A stretch of DNA of 64,000 nucleotides, taken from Typha latifolia. Taxonomy: Eukaryota > Streptophyta > Magnoliopsida > Poales > Typhaceae. The translations under genes were made by a program, and so were the position numbers. This document shows positions 38,001 to 48,419 of this stretch, one piece after another; position 1 is the stretch's first letter; each line of letters begins with the position of its first letter. Location: NCBI GenBank assembly GCA_019914945.1, contig CM034111.1, forward strand, positions 4,712,001 to 4,776,000. Reading direction: 5' to 3'. The notes under the pieces are model-generated. The model made no database searches, had not been told where the DNA came from, and was given only the letters and a program-made list of their open reading frames with translations.

Positions 38001-41000
38001 AGCAAGTTTGGCTAGCCGTTGTGAATGGTTGGAGTGCAACAATGCACTTGGTGAATGATAAGTTAGTTAAGAAACCTCATAAGTCTTGGGATAAGTCGGA
38101 TTTTGAAAATTTTGGCTAGAACAGCAAAGCCATTAATACTATTTTTTAGTCGTGTTTCCTCGGATGAATTCCGAAGAATTTCTGTATGTGAGATAGCTAA
38201 AGATGTTTGGACGATCTTAGAAACTACACATGAAGGAACTGTAGCTGTTAAGTTTTTGAAACTTCAGGGATTGACAACTAGATTTGAGACTCTTCGCATG
38301 AAGGAGAATGAGACATTTGATGAGTTTTATGTAAAACTAAATAACAGTCCATTCCAATTTCAACTTAGGAGAAAAAATTCATAATTTTTGGTTTTCTCTT
38401 TGAAATTATTGTTACCCACCACAACATTTGAACTAGCATGATTTTTATTTTTCTCAAGCTTCTCAGCATTAAACTTGTTTGACTAAAAGAATTTAGTAAA
38501 CTTTTTGACAAACACAGCCATCATCTTCGCATCTATTTCACTATAATTTTGGACTTTTACGTTTGTAGATTATCTACCAATTGTTCAACCTTTATTATAA
38601 GGATGTATTTACTTTCCTCAATAGCAGTAATTTTAGTCTGAAACCTTTTGGGTAGGGACTTAGGGATCTTTTGAACAATTTTGTTCTTATGAATTTTTTC
38701 TCCTAAGTTAAAACTGGAATAGACTATGTTATTTAGTTTTGCATAGAACTCATCAAATGTCTCATTCTACTCTATGCAAAGAGTTTCAAAATTAGTTGTC
38801 AATTTATGAAATTTCAAAAACTTAACAACTACAGTTCCTTCATGTGTAGTTTCTAAGATCGTCTAAACATCTTTAGCTATCTCACATGCAGAAATTCTTT
38901 AGAATTCATCCGAGAAAACACAATTGAAAATAACATTAATGGCTTTGCTATTCTAGCCAACCTTTTCAAAATCCGACCTATCCTAAGACTTAGGAGATTT
39001 CTCAACTAACTTATCATTCACCAAGTGCATCGGTGCACTCCAACCGTTCACGACGACTAGCCAATCTCGCTCGTCTATAGACTTTATGAATGCTCTCATC
39101 TTAGCCTTTCAATATTCATAGTTTGATCCATCAATAATAGGAGGTCTAATTAAATATTGTCTATCTCTTTAAAAATTCATCCTAGCGGATCTCTCTCTAA
39201 GGTAAGAGAGCCTGCTCTGAATACCAATTAAAAAAACTTAGACACACATATGTATCTAAACATTATGTAATAATTTTAACCATTTGCTTAAAAAAATATG
39301 CGGAATATATATCAAAAGTAAAGCAAAGATAAGCGCTAAGATTTTTACGTGGAAAAATCAAAACAAGAAAAAATCACGGATTCAAACTTAGATCAAAATC
39401 AATTACTAAACTTGTAACAGTTACAAGACTGACTTACGAAACAACTTGTTGATCCCCACGATTTTGTTTTTCTCAATATTGATAGTTAGAGCCCGCGATT
39501 TACTGCTTACCGTGATTGATCTCCAATCTCAGTAATCCTTGAAATTGATCCTTCGTTTAGATGACCCTTGAGACGAAAGCTTGGTGCATTGCAGAAGAGA
39601 TGAAACTTGTTGGTAGAAGAACGTAATGACTCCAAGAATTTCTTTTCAAAAGAATCACCAACTCACCTCTAGGGTTAGGTCATCCCAACCCTTATATAGA
39701 TTAACAAGAAAATTCAAGTCAAAATAGAATTCATGGAAGTCCAAACTTATCATGTTACGAATGGTCGTTCGAACGCGATCGGTGTGTGTTCAAACGCGAT
39801 GACTTATTTTCCCAGGCGCGTTCAAACGCGCAAATACACCCTTTATATGTGTGAACGCATGCAGGATGCATTCGAACGACCAAAACATATTTTCTACATG
39901 TGCGAACGCCCGAGTTTACGTTTGAACGACCAAAATATGTTCTTTGTAAATGCGAATACCTAATCCCGCGTTCGAACGCAATCTGAGTGCGTTCGAACGC
40001 AATGCGAATGCGGTGCAAATGCATTGACTTATCTCTTCTAGATCTTGAAAATTTTAAGTCCGAATACTTTCAAAACTTATATAAATGCTCATACATGTAT
40101 AAAAGCACTTTGATTATTTTGTACACATTTGTCAACACTAAAAACCTAACAAACATATTTGAAGATTATTTAGATTGATTTTCTAAAGATTCTAGATTCT
40201 AAGATTCTCCTCTATCTACAAAAAGTGAAAGTGGACTGAAACGAGGTGTGACTTCTCTACATTTTAAAGAAAACACAACTTAAAATGCTAAAAGTGTTTA
40301 GGTATGGGGAAGTCTTAATCCAAATGAATCAGGTTTGACATAAACCTTAGAATCCAACTTAATCCAAAAATTTACTCTAGGACTAAAAATCTATATTAAC
40401 CTTTCACTTTTTCTTCTCTTTCAAATGTGGAACTAAACCCTCACATATGATACTCAACAATCTCCCTCTTTACATGTGAATCCAACATCAACCGACTCTC
40501 TTTCTCGAGTCCAATCTATTACTTTTAACTAAGCATTTTGTGATCCATCGGTCTCAAGAGTCTAACTCTTCAATGCTATCAACCGCTCTTTATAATTTAC
40601 CATGAGCCCACACGCTCATAGGTCAATCCCACACACTCAGTCTAACCAAGCTTACACATCGATCTTATTTGCTCAAGCCCAATCCAGGGCTTTTTAGCTC
40701 TATCAGTCACACTGCACTATGACTATCGCATTACCATGACACATCTATAAGAGCCTACAAGTCCATCAAAGCCACTGAATTGCTCACACTAAATAGCTTT
40801 AGAGAGTAATCCAAGATTACGGAACCATTAGCTCTGATACCAATTATAAGGAAAGGGAAGTCCTGGTCTAAGTGAAGCGATGTTGATGTGAACTCAACAT
40901 CAATCGACTCTCTTTCTCGAGTCCAATCTACTACTTTTAACTAAGTCTTTTGTGATCAATCGGTCTCAAGAGCCCAACCTTTCAATGCTGTCAACCACTC

Positions 41001-44000
41001 TTCGTAATTTACCATGAGCCCACATGCTCAAGCCCATAGGTCAATCCCACACATTCATGTCCTAGACCAGGTCTCTTACTCCACTAAGTCTACCAAGCTT
41101 GCACACTGATCTTACTTGCTCGAGCCCAATCTAGGGCTTTTTAGCTTCACCAGTCACACCACATTATGACTATCGCATTACCATGACACATTTATAAGAG
41201 CCTACAAGTCCATTAAAGTCACTGAATTACTCACACGAAACAGCTTCAGAGAGTAGTCCAAGATTACAGAACCATTAGCTCTGATACCAATTATAGGGGA
41301 AGGGAAGTCTTAGTCTAAGTGAAGCAAGGTTTGACACAAACCTTGGAACTCAAGTTAAACATAAAAGCTTAAGTTATTATGTGAAGGCCCAAGAATTTAT
41401 ATACTCTTTTACTTTTTCTCCTTTTCCAATGTGAGAGTAAACCCTCACTTGTGCTATTCAACAAATAGAGGGGTAAATTGTGATACAAGGCTATCGATAA
41501 TAATATGCGGAAAATAAAGTGTGAAAAAAATGATTGCAAACACAAGTTTTTACGTAGAAAAAACTAAAACCGGGTCAACAACCACAAATCCAAACTCGGA
41601 TCGAAACTAATAACTAAAACTTATAGCAGTTAACAAGAAGTTTACAGATCGCCTGTCGATTCCCACGACTCAATCTGTACCAAACTTGCTCACTAGACCC
41701 CGTGACACTTCTTTCCGTGATATGTTTCCAAATCTCAGTGACTCTCGAGATTGATTCTGCCGTCTCAGTGATCCTCGAGACGTAGTTCTTTTAGATTTGA
41801 TGTAAATGCGTTGAGATGAGAACGATTCAGCACGTTCCGTCTAAAGTTAAGAAGTGATCTCTAATGTCTCTAAAAGATGGTCTCCAGATTAATACTTGAC
41901 GGTCATCGATCCTAAGGTTAGATTAAACCCTTTTATATTCTTAGAAATAAGATAAATATCTCTTAGAGATAAAGTAAATATCTCTTAGAGATAAGATAAA
42001 TATTTCTTAGAAGTAAGATAAACATATTTTCAAAGATTTTTCACGGGTTCTAAAATAAATATCTTTTAGTGATAAAGCCAAATCTAAGTCAAATCAGATC
42101 TCACATAACTCCAAAAATTGTAAATTACATCGGTTGTATTTGAACACGATGACTTGAAGTGTGAACGCGCCGTGAATGGCCAAATATCAACCTCTGTATT
42201 TGTGAATGTCACCTCTATATGTGTGAACACCACCTATATATGTGTGAATGCCTGTAGAGTGCATTCGAACAGGCAAAATAAGATCTCTGTATGTGCGAAC
42301 ATGATGTGAATGGCTGTAGGGTGCATTCGAACGGGCCCAGAGTGCGTTCGAACGCCCTTCTCTTAGAGATAAGGACTTATTTGCCGATCTCTCTAGTATG
42401 CTAATTGAAGTGATGCCTATTGTTTGTATGATCATTTTTACTTCATGATACATTTACTTGATCTTGGATTGGTATGTTATTTTTGTAGATTTGAGTTTTA
42501 CATATTTCAGACTTATTGAATGCTCATTTAGGATTCTTTGTAATTTTTGTAAATCTAGATATTGTCACAAATTGTCAAAAGGGAAGATTGTTAAGTTTTT
42601 AGTGTTGGCAAATGTGTACAAAATAATTTAAGTGTTTTTATACATGTATATGAGCATTTATATAAGTTTTGAAAGTATTCAGACTGAAGATTTTCAAGAT
42701 TTAGAGGAGACAAGTCAATGCGTTCACATTACATTCGCGTTGTGTTCGAACGCACTCGGATCGCGTTCGAACGCGGGATCAGGTGTTTGCATTTATAGAA
42801 AACGTGTTTCGGCCGTTCGAACGCAGACTTAGGCGTTTGCATATACAGAGAACGCGTTTTGGCCGTTCAAACGCACCCTGCATACGTTCGCAGTGCGTTT
42901 GCACATACAGAGATGGTGTATTGGCCGTTCGAATGTGCCTTGGATGCGTTTACAGTACGTTCATACATACAAATGGGTGTATTTGCGCGTTCGAATGCGC
43001 TTGGAAAAATAAGTCATCGCGTTCGAACGCCCCTTCGTAACATGATAAATTTGGATTTCCGTGAGTTCTATTTTGACTTGGATTTGACTTTATCTTGTTA
43101 ATCTATATAAGGGTTGGGATGCTCTAACTGTAGATGTGAATTAGTAATTCTTTTGAAAAGAAATTGTTAGAGTTACAACGTTCTTCCACCAACAAAGTCC
43201 ATCTCTTCAACACACCAAGCTTTCGTCTTAAGGGTCATCTAGACGAAGGATTAATCTTGATGGTTATTGAGATTTGAGATCAGTTACGGGAAGCAGTGAA
43301 TCGCGGGCTCTAATGATCAAGATAAAAGAAAACAAATTCGTGGGGATCGACAACTTATTTTATAAGTCAGTCTTGTAACTGCTACAAGTTTAGTAATTAA
43401 TTTTAATCTAAGTTTGAATTCGTGGTTTTTTCCTCTTTGAGTTTCTTTACGTAAAAATTTTGGTGTTCATCTTTGCTTTTACTCTATGATATTTATTCCG
43501 CATATTTACTTAAGAAAATAGTTGAAATCATTGCCTAGGGTTTAGATATATATGTGTGTCTAAGTTTTTTTCAATGTTGATCATTTGAACATATGTCGAA
43601 CACTCATCAAACAGATCCTCTTTGATAGGAGTGTTCAAACGGTCTCTTTGGGCATTCAAACACATGATTCTCCTCATCCATTTGAAAGGGCTTCAAATGC
43701 ACTTAAAAGAGTTGCTCTTGGCCTTTTGAGTTTGAATAGCTTCTGGTGCGTTCAAATGATTCATTGAATTCATCCTACTCTTGAATATTACTTATTGAAT
43801 AGCATTAATCAAGTCGCGAACACTCTACCGCTATGGGTAGATACTACTTATAAGTGTGATTTGTTCACAAACTAGTTACAAAATGATAAAGCATTTCTAA
43901 CACTGATGGATTCCTATTTCGGCTAAAGCATTTCTAAAAATCTCACTTGGCAATAGGTTCTTTAAAGAAGAGTTCAGATACTTAAGGCTTCCCAACTTCT

Positions 44001-46561
44001 GTTTTTATTTTTTCTTCCTCATATTTTTCTTCTTAGATAATGACTACAATGTCATAATCTCTGTACTACCAAGAATATATATTGATAATTTTGCTTCAAC
44101 TTGCTGACATATTAATACGATTCGGGCTTCACTTGTGTCGTCTCGAGCATGGATACACTTTAGGGGTGTTTTTTACTCTTGTTTTATTGTTTAATTCATA
44201 GAAAAATAAGTTTGCTGTATGTCGCGTTCGAACGCGGGTGGAGTGCGTTCGAACGCGCTTATGAATGTCTGCATCAGGTTCGCACATACAAAGAGTGCGT
44301 TCGAACGCGCTTGCAAACGTCTGCATCACGTTTGCACATACAGAGAACGCAAAATGTGCGTTCGAACGCAATCGGGCGCGTTCGAACACGGTCAGCAAAA
44401 ATCTACTGTTTTAGAGTTAATAATTACCAATTTTGAATTATTTGTTTAGCCTCTAAAGGTGTGGATGATAACCATGGAATCATTATTGAATGAATTGAGT
44501 TTTGCCCTAGTCTTCTTCATCTTCTTCTCTCTCATTCTTTCGTTCTCCGGTGCCGCCGTTTCTAACCTCCCTCGACCGGCCACTCACTCTAGTCCCTTAG
44601 GGGCGGCGCACTCATCTTCCTTCTTCCAATCTATTTATCATCTTGTCCTAACCCCTTCCATCATCCATAATCTTTCCATCTCCACTTACTCACCGATGCC
44701 ACCCCATTATCGCCAGTCCACCGCCATCTATCAACACTTAGGATCTCGTGCCTCTATCCACGGATCCAAAGATGGATTCCCTGACATTCGTCTACTAATC
44801 GGACGATATCTCGAGATCCCACTGTCCGATTCGCCTGAAACTAGATTTGTTGGAAAGCTCTTTTCCGACAGCATATCAAAATTTCACGTCAATCCGACGA
44901 CTGCATCTTTTGAGATCTATTTTCAAAGTTCAGTGTCAAATCCTGTTCAGATCTGAAAATCGGGATAGATCGAGCCTTAGCCTAAGGAGAGATCGTATCA
45001 CATATATAACCTCTACCTACCTAATACCTTGAAATATCATCAAAATGTTCAGTCTTCCCTAGCTACCTGTTATATTCATGATTAAAATTGGATTCACCCT
45101 TTAATGTTCTAAATTTATTAACTTATCTAATAGTATTAACCTAGTGACGTATTACTAGGTATCTCACTAGTCATTTAAAACGAAAGGATGGGAGTTCTAA
45201 CAAAATAATATTTAGCTGTATTGTTTTAGTTCCCAATTTTTATTAGATAGTACACTCTCGTTAGTTGCTATGGTTATCAGTACTTTCATTTCCTTTATAA
45301 AAGACATGCACTCAAATTCTTTTTAATGAGCAAGTAAAGATGCAATTCTGAGATATAAATTCTGATGTTAGTCAATTTCAGATTGTGCTGACATCCACAT
45401 TCTTTTTCCATCTTACCAGTGTTGTTGCAGATACATGTGTTGCAATGAATGACTGGGTCAATCATCCTCATGCACATACAGCCTTAGATGATATTCTTCC
45501 TTGTGTTGATGTAGCCACAGCCAATGAGTCTCTGTATAGAAGCAGGGAAGTTACTTTCCAGCTGGTGAATCTTGTCAATCAGGTTATAACCACTGTGTCA
45601 AATCAGAACTTTCCTCCAAATTTAACACCTTTATACTACAACCAATCTGGACCATTGTTGCCTGTTCTCTGCAACCCATACACATCTGACATGAACAACC
45701 GCCCTTGCATCTCCGGAGAAGTCAACTTGAACAATGCTACACAGGTAAGTTTACTGGAGGTTTTTTGAACAAACTAATTCTTGTAAACTTATTTGTATCC
45801 TTGATTCCTTATGTGGACCTGACTATAGACAGTACTAATGGTTAATACTCCAAAAATAATCATTTAGAGGAGCTGGTGTCAATGAGCCATTTTGCCCTAT
45901 TACTTATTTTAGGAATATAAATCTTGTATTCTATTTTAAAATACTTTTTGAGAGAAACAGCTGAAGTTCCCCTGATAGGATGCCATTAAGATAGCAAAAG
46001 TTATACAAAAAGGAATCTGTTCCTATATTATACGGTCATCTATCTTGCTGCTATTCAAATCCTTTTTTGCCATACCTCCTGACCGATGCATTGTAGCTAG
46101 TTCTATTGCTTTCCTATTCATGACCGTACAGACTTAATTAATCAAGATGTAACATCATCTGAATGCAGGTTTGGAAGGGATATGAATGCCAAAGTGCTAT
46201 TGTTTCTGGATCTGAGATATGTACCACTGTAGGTCGGGTTACTCCAAGCATCTACAACCAAATGATGGCGGCCGTTAGTGTGAGCCAAGGACTATACCAG
46301 TATGGTCCATTCCTCACTCAGCTAGAAGACTGTACTTTTGTGCGAGATACATTCACTGCGATTAACAGCAACAACTGCCCTGGCCTGGAGAAATACAGCA
46401 AATGGATTTACATTGGTCTAGTTATGGTGTCGACTGCTGTGATGCTGTCTTTGATCTTCTGGCTGATCTATGCGAGGGAGAGGCGCCATCGCAAGTATAA
46501 CAAGCAGTTTGTTGCACGGTCGAGTCAACCACCTTATCCTCTACAAGATAAGGCAAGTTAG
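32092..46561 (+). CDS. Multi-pass membrane protein, plant PRM1/Tweety-like family
   Basis: Nine exons give a continuous 540-residue frame: 32092-32182, 32412-32590, 32684-32865, 32960-33244, 33415-33473, 33570-33606, 33748-33819, 45420-45744 and 46169-46561. All introns are GT-AG and the phases agree. The protein has a signal peptide (MALRISLLLLLLLPLSASC) and a short luminal part with GGWNISEQHYWA. Two membrane helices lie at about 91-158 around a CCYYCCCRRR turn. A luminal domain with several NxS/T sites follows, then a helical hairpin at about 248-300. A second cysteine-rich luminal domain (exon 8) precedes a last helix at about 489-511, and the tail is basic. This plan and length match the plant proteins often labelled plasma membrane fusion protein (for example At2g12400), related to yeast Prm1 and animal Tweety. 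Molecular function in plants is not established. Intron 7 (33820-45419, 11.6 kb) is filled with retrotransposons; the other introns are small. Confidence 0.88.
33820..35924. other. Intron 7, first part: low-complexity DNA
   Basis: The part at 33880-34470 is AT-rich with recurring AACAGATTAA / ATTAACA words. The part at 34505-34770 is GA-rich. The part at 34830-34990 is a GC-rich patch (GGCCGCCCGGCG, GCGGCCGCC) resembling gypsy LTR sequence. No exon is supported here. Confidence 0.5.
35950..36680 (+). mobile_element. TRIM (terminal-repeat retrotransposon in miniature)
   Basis: Short LTRs lie at 35950-36100 and 36518-36680. Both start TGTTGAGTA and share GGTTTGTGTCA...CTTCACTTRGA and GACTTCCC. 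The initiator-Met primer-binding site TGGTATCAGAGC begins at 36105. A polypurine tract AAAGAGGGAGAT sits just before the second LTR. The interior of about 415 bp has no coding capacity. This is the complete diagnostic set for a TRIM. Confidence 0.85.
36827..37843 (+). mobile_element. Copia LTR, TGTTAGG family (left arm of palindrome)
   Basis: The LTR starts TGTTAGGTTTTTAGTG and ends in TTTTTTTCA. It is followed two bases later by the primer-binding site TGGTATCAGAGC (37846-37857), so it is a 5' LTR. Decayed GCGTTCGAACGC-type units separated by CACATACAGAGA words lie at 36960-37315. Many units show TTTGAA or TTCAAA in place of TTCGAA. Confidence 0.88.
37858..38384 (+). pseudogene. Copia gag start, truncated
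   Basis: An ATG at 37892 opens MDFQRDGQFSIRPLIP. After stops and a frameshift, 38103-38384 continues as DVWTILETTHEGTVAVKF and MKENETFDEFYVKLNN, a typical UBN2/gag pattern. It stops at the palindrome centre with nothing of the zinc knuckle, protease or pol. Confidence 0.8.
38385..39228 (-). pseudogene. Copia gag start, mirror copy
   Basis: On the minus strand this is the same gag start as 37858-38384, preceded by the reversed primer-binding site (GCTCTGAATACCA near 39213-39225). It runs about 300 bp further into gag, giving a SLPKRFQTKITAIEESK-like stretch. That extra part (38385-38690) is the unpaired loop of the palindrome. Stops and frame changes are frequent. Confidence 0.8.
39229..40151 (-). 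mobile_element. Copia LTR, TGTTAGG family (right arm of palindrome)
   Basis: This is the reversed counterpart of 36827-37843, ending CCTAACA at 40151. It is about 923 bp and lacks one palindrome/spacer unit present in the left copy. The GCGTTCGAACGC words are better preserved here (two exact copies near 39966 and 39988) than in the left arm. Confidence 0.88.
40299..41463 (-). mobile_element. TRIM, reversed, with partial tandem duplication
   Basis: Outer LTRs lie at 40299-40459 and 41292-41463. Between them are two copies of the interior (about 40460-40843 and 40890-41280), separated by only the last 30-40 bp of an LTR (about 40845-40880). The arrangement is LTR, interior, remnant LTR, interior, LTR. 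Both reversed primer-binding sites (GCTCTGATACCAA) are visible. The middle polypurine tract and most of the middle LTR are deleted. Confidence 0.85.
41489..42360 (-). mobile_element. Diverged Copia LTR fragment, reversed
   Basis: On the minus strand it shows the same order as the TGTTAGG-family LTR: TTCGAA palindrome units (42130-42352), then the GATTCGTGGGAATCGAC-like, TTTTTACGT and TTCCGCATATT blocks near its 3' end. It is a different subfamily with an added 22-bp repeat. The 5' TGTT end is not found, so it is truncated. Confidence 0.65.
41931..42018. repeat. 22-bp tandem repeat, four units
   Basis: The unit TAAATATCTCTTAGAGATAAGA is repeated at 41953, 41975 and 41997, with a diverged unit before it. 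Each unit contains the near-palindrome ATCTCTTAGAGAT. It lies within the reversed LTR fragment. Confidence 0.85.
42361..42588 (+). mobile_element. 3' end of a Copia element with polypurine tract
   Basis: This is non-coding DNA ending in TTGTCAAAAGGGAAGAT immediately before an LTR start (TGTTAAG). It fits the 3' untranslated part and polypurine tract of a Copia element whose body is missing. Confidence 0.65.
42589..43573 (+). mobile_element. Copia LTR, TGTTAAG/TGTTAGG family, 3' LTR
   Basis: Starts TGTTAAGTTTTTAGTG and ends TTTTTTTCA, closely matching 36827-37843 along its length. Palindromes at 42730-43028 are well preserved. It is preceded by a polypurine tract and not followed by a primer-binding site, so it is a 3' LTR. 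It could be the partner of the 5' LTR at 36827 or of the reversed one. Confidence 0.85.
43574..44107. other. Unassigned repeat with TTCAAAC/TTTGAAC words
   Basis: The part at 43585-43760 has many decayed TTCGAA-type palindromes (GTTCAAACG, CATTCAAACAC, TTTGAAAGG). It is probably part of yet another LTR. No termini could be defined. Confidence 0.4.
44113..45000 (+). mobile_element. Solo LTR, TGATACGAT family, in intron 7
   Basis: Begins TAATACGATTCGG (TG changed to TA) and ends GATCGTATCA. It is flanked by a perfect CATAT duplication (44108-44112 and 45001-45005). It is very similar to 4996-5894 along its whole length. Four exact GCGTTCGAACGC words lie at about 44224, 44242, 44297 and 44355. 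A 165-codon open frame inside (44459-44956) has no recognised domain and is broken in the other copies. Confidence 0.92.
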
Positions 46562-46568
46562 AAGAACC

Positions 46569-46573
<5 letters not shown>

Positions 46574-46604
<31 letters not shown>
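46574..46604. repeat. AT dinucleotide repeat in the 3' UTR region
   Basis: A run of about 15 AT units begins 13 bp after the stop codon of the PRM1-like gene. Confidence 0.9.
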
Positions 46605-46606
<2 letters not shown>

Positions 46607-48419
46607 TGTATACTGATGCCATCTCTATGTGCACTTTGCAATGTGATGATGTGCATACCTGATGATACCTAATGTAGCATGCTGCCTTGAGCTATTTAGA
46701 TCTTCAATTTGCAGCTAAGTGTAACCTTAGGGAAAGAGCTTTTCTTATGTACTAATTATTTGATGACATAATTTTTCTTCTTTTCTGGTAGGATGTCAAA
46801 TGACAATGTTAATAACTACGAGTAGCTGATCATTGGAAAGAATGATAATTGCATATAACAACCTATATGAGCTGAAGTTATTCATTTAGCAATCTCAGTT
46901 AGCTATCATCTGGTTGGCATATATATGCTGCCAGAAATACTTACAAGACATTGTTGATTTTCTGATCGAGGTGATTTTTTTAACGGATTTATGCAAGTGG
47001 AACACATGAACTATAGTTCTTTTATGCTTTTGGTCAAACAAATGTTTGCATTTTGGTAGTTATAATTGCAAAGCAAAAAATTTCGTGCTGTTTGTTAAAG
47101 CTATAATATATATTGTTGGTTTATTACCTAACGGCTTAGACTTTTGGGTATCAGAGTTCGATTTTATGAAGCTTTTAGGGTTCAAATCTTGTTTAGTCTC
47201 ATTTGCTTTTCCTTTGTGTTAAGCTTTTGGTTCAACGGATTATCTATACTGCTCTAAATTTAGTGGACCGCATTTGTCTGAGCTACAATTGAGATTTTCT
47301 TATTTTGAAGAAATAAACGATCACATTCTTTGGTAATTTTTGTCAATAATTTGCTACACTTGATTAGCTTCATTGATGAATAAGTTAAATATATGCTTAA
47401 GTGTGTGTGTATATATATATCCTCGGCTTATTTTATCTTTGTCGTATATGTATCTCGTATCCATATTCATACTTCATAGATCTTATACTTGCCTTCGCAA
47501 CTGCTGCGAAATTTCGTATTGCTTCATCAAAGAAGGTTAGACTTTCTTTTAGCACACACTTTGACTTTTGAGAAGCCTTATCAGTTTGATTACATTGCAA
47601 ATATCTCCAAGCAACTTGCAATTAGGTATGAACTGGTGATTGAAAGAAAACTTCTGATAGAATTATTTCTCAACCAAAATTTTGCACTAGATTTATTGTG
47701 GTTAACTCTTTGATAGCGTCCTTTACTGGACTTCTCCTTGTATTTATTGGGCTCTCAGGCTGTGTCAAATCTTTACTATTGTATCAAATGAGATCAGCTA
47801 TGGTTCAGATTCTTCCAAGGTTTAATGCATTAATTGGTAGCATTGTTTGAGATATTCAAAATTAGGACCTAGCTGGTTTGATGTTGAATTTATTCACATT
47901 TAGTGCATAATTGCATCATATATATATATATAGACAAAATATTGAGGATTATAACATTAAAAAAGAGATGCAGATTAATAATTAAGTTTTGCACAATAAT
48001 AATAAATGTAACAAGTAATGACTAATATTATTTAGGAATTTTTACATAATTGCAACTAGCAAATTTTTTAATATCATAATTATTGCTGAAATCACTGAGT
48101 TATTCCAAAATACCATTCTGTCACTTAAATTTGACTAATTATTATTAAAATTAAACTTAGGTTAAGAATAATCACTTTGACCCTAGTTTAAAATTACTTA
48201 AAATGATTTGAAAATTATCTCATTTTACTCGACATCAAGTATAAGAAAATAAAATCTTTTTTTTTCGACAATTTATTGATAAATACTTTGCACTCTTAAA
48301 CTTCAAGAAAAAGAGAGAATATTTTAGCCATTAATATGCACTTGCTAACTTTAACAATTATCAGATTTTGGTGATTATTATGACAGTTTAAAGATTTTCA
48401 GTGCCAATAATATAAAATA
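46605..48419. other. 3' flank of the PRM1-like gene, intergenic
   Basis: The part at 47115-47230 contains TAACGGCTTAGACTTTTGGG followed by a TATCAGAGTTCGA word, a decayed primer-site-like repeat. No gene is recognised. Confidence 0.4.

Larger units (their letters stand above)
35925..41488. repeat. 5.5-kb inverted repeat (palindrome) inside intron 7
   Basis: The left arm is about 35925-38384. The right arm, reversed, is about 38690-41488. Between them is a loop of about 300 bp. Both arms contain, in the same order and mirrored, a TRIM element, about 150 bp of unique flank, a Copia LTR, its primer-binding site, and the start of gag. Even the roughly 25 bp outside the TRIM match (CTCTATTTGTTGAGTA versus its complement). 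The match stops abruptly at the outer ends. The right arm is longer by about 430 bp because of a partial TRIM duplication, while the left LTR has an extra palindrome unit. Many CG to TG/CA differences separate the arms. Confidence 0.92.

Noticed and set aside
44459..44956. A 165-codon open frame in the solo LTR
   Set aside because: The related copy at 4996-5894 has it broken. It matches no domain and lies fully inside an LTR.
47150..47200. A TATCAGAGTTCGA and GGGTTCAAATC pair resembling tRNA parts
   Set aside because: Stems cannot be formed; it looks like a decayed retrotransposon primer-site repeat.
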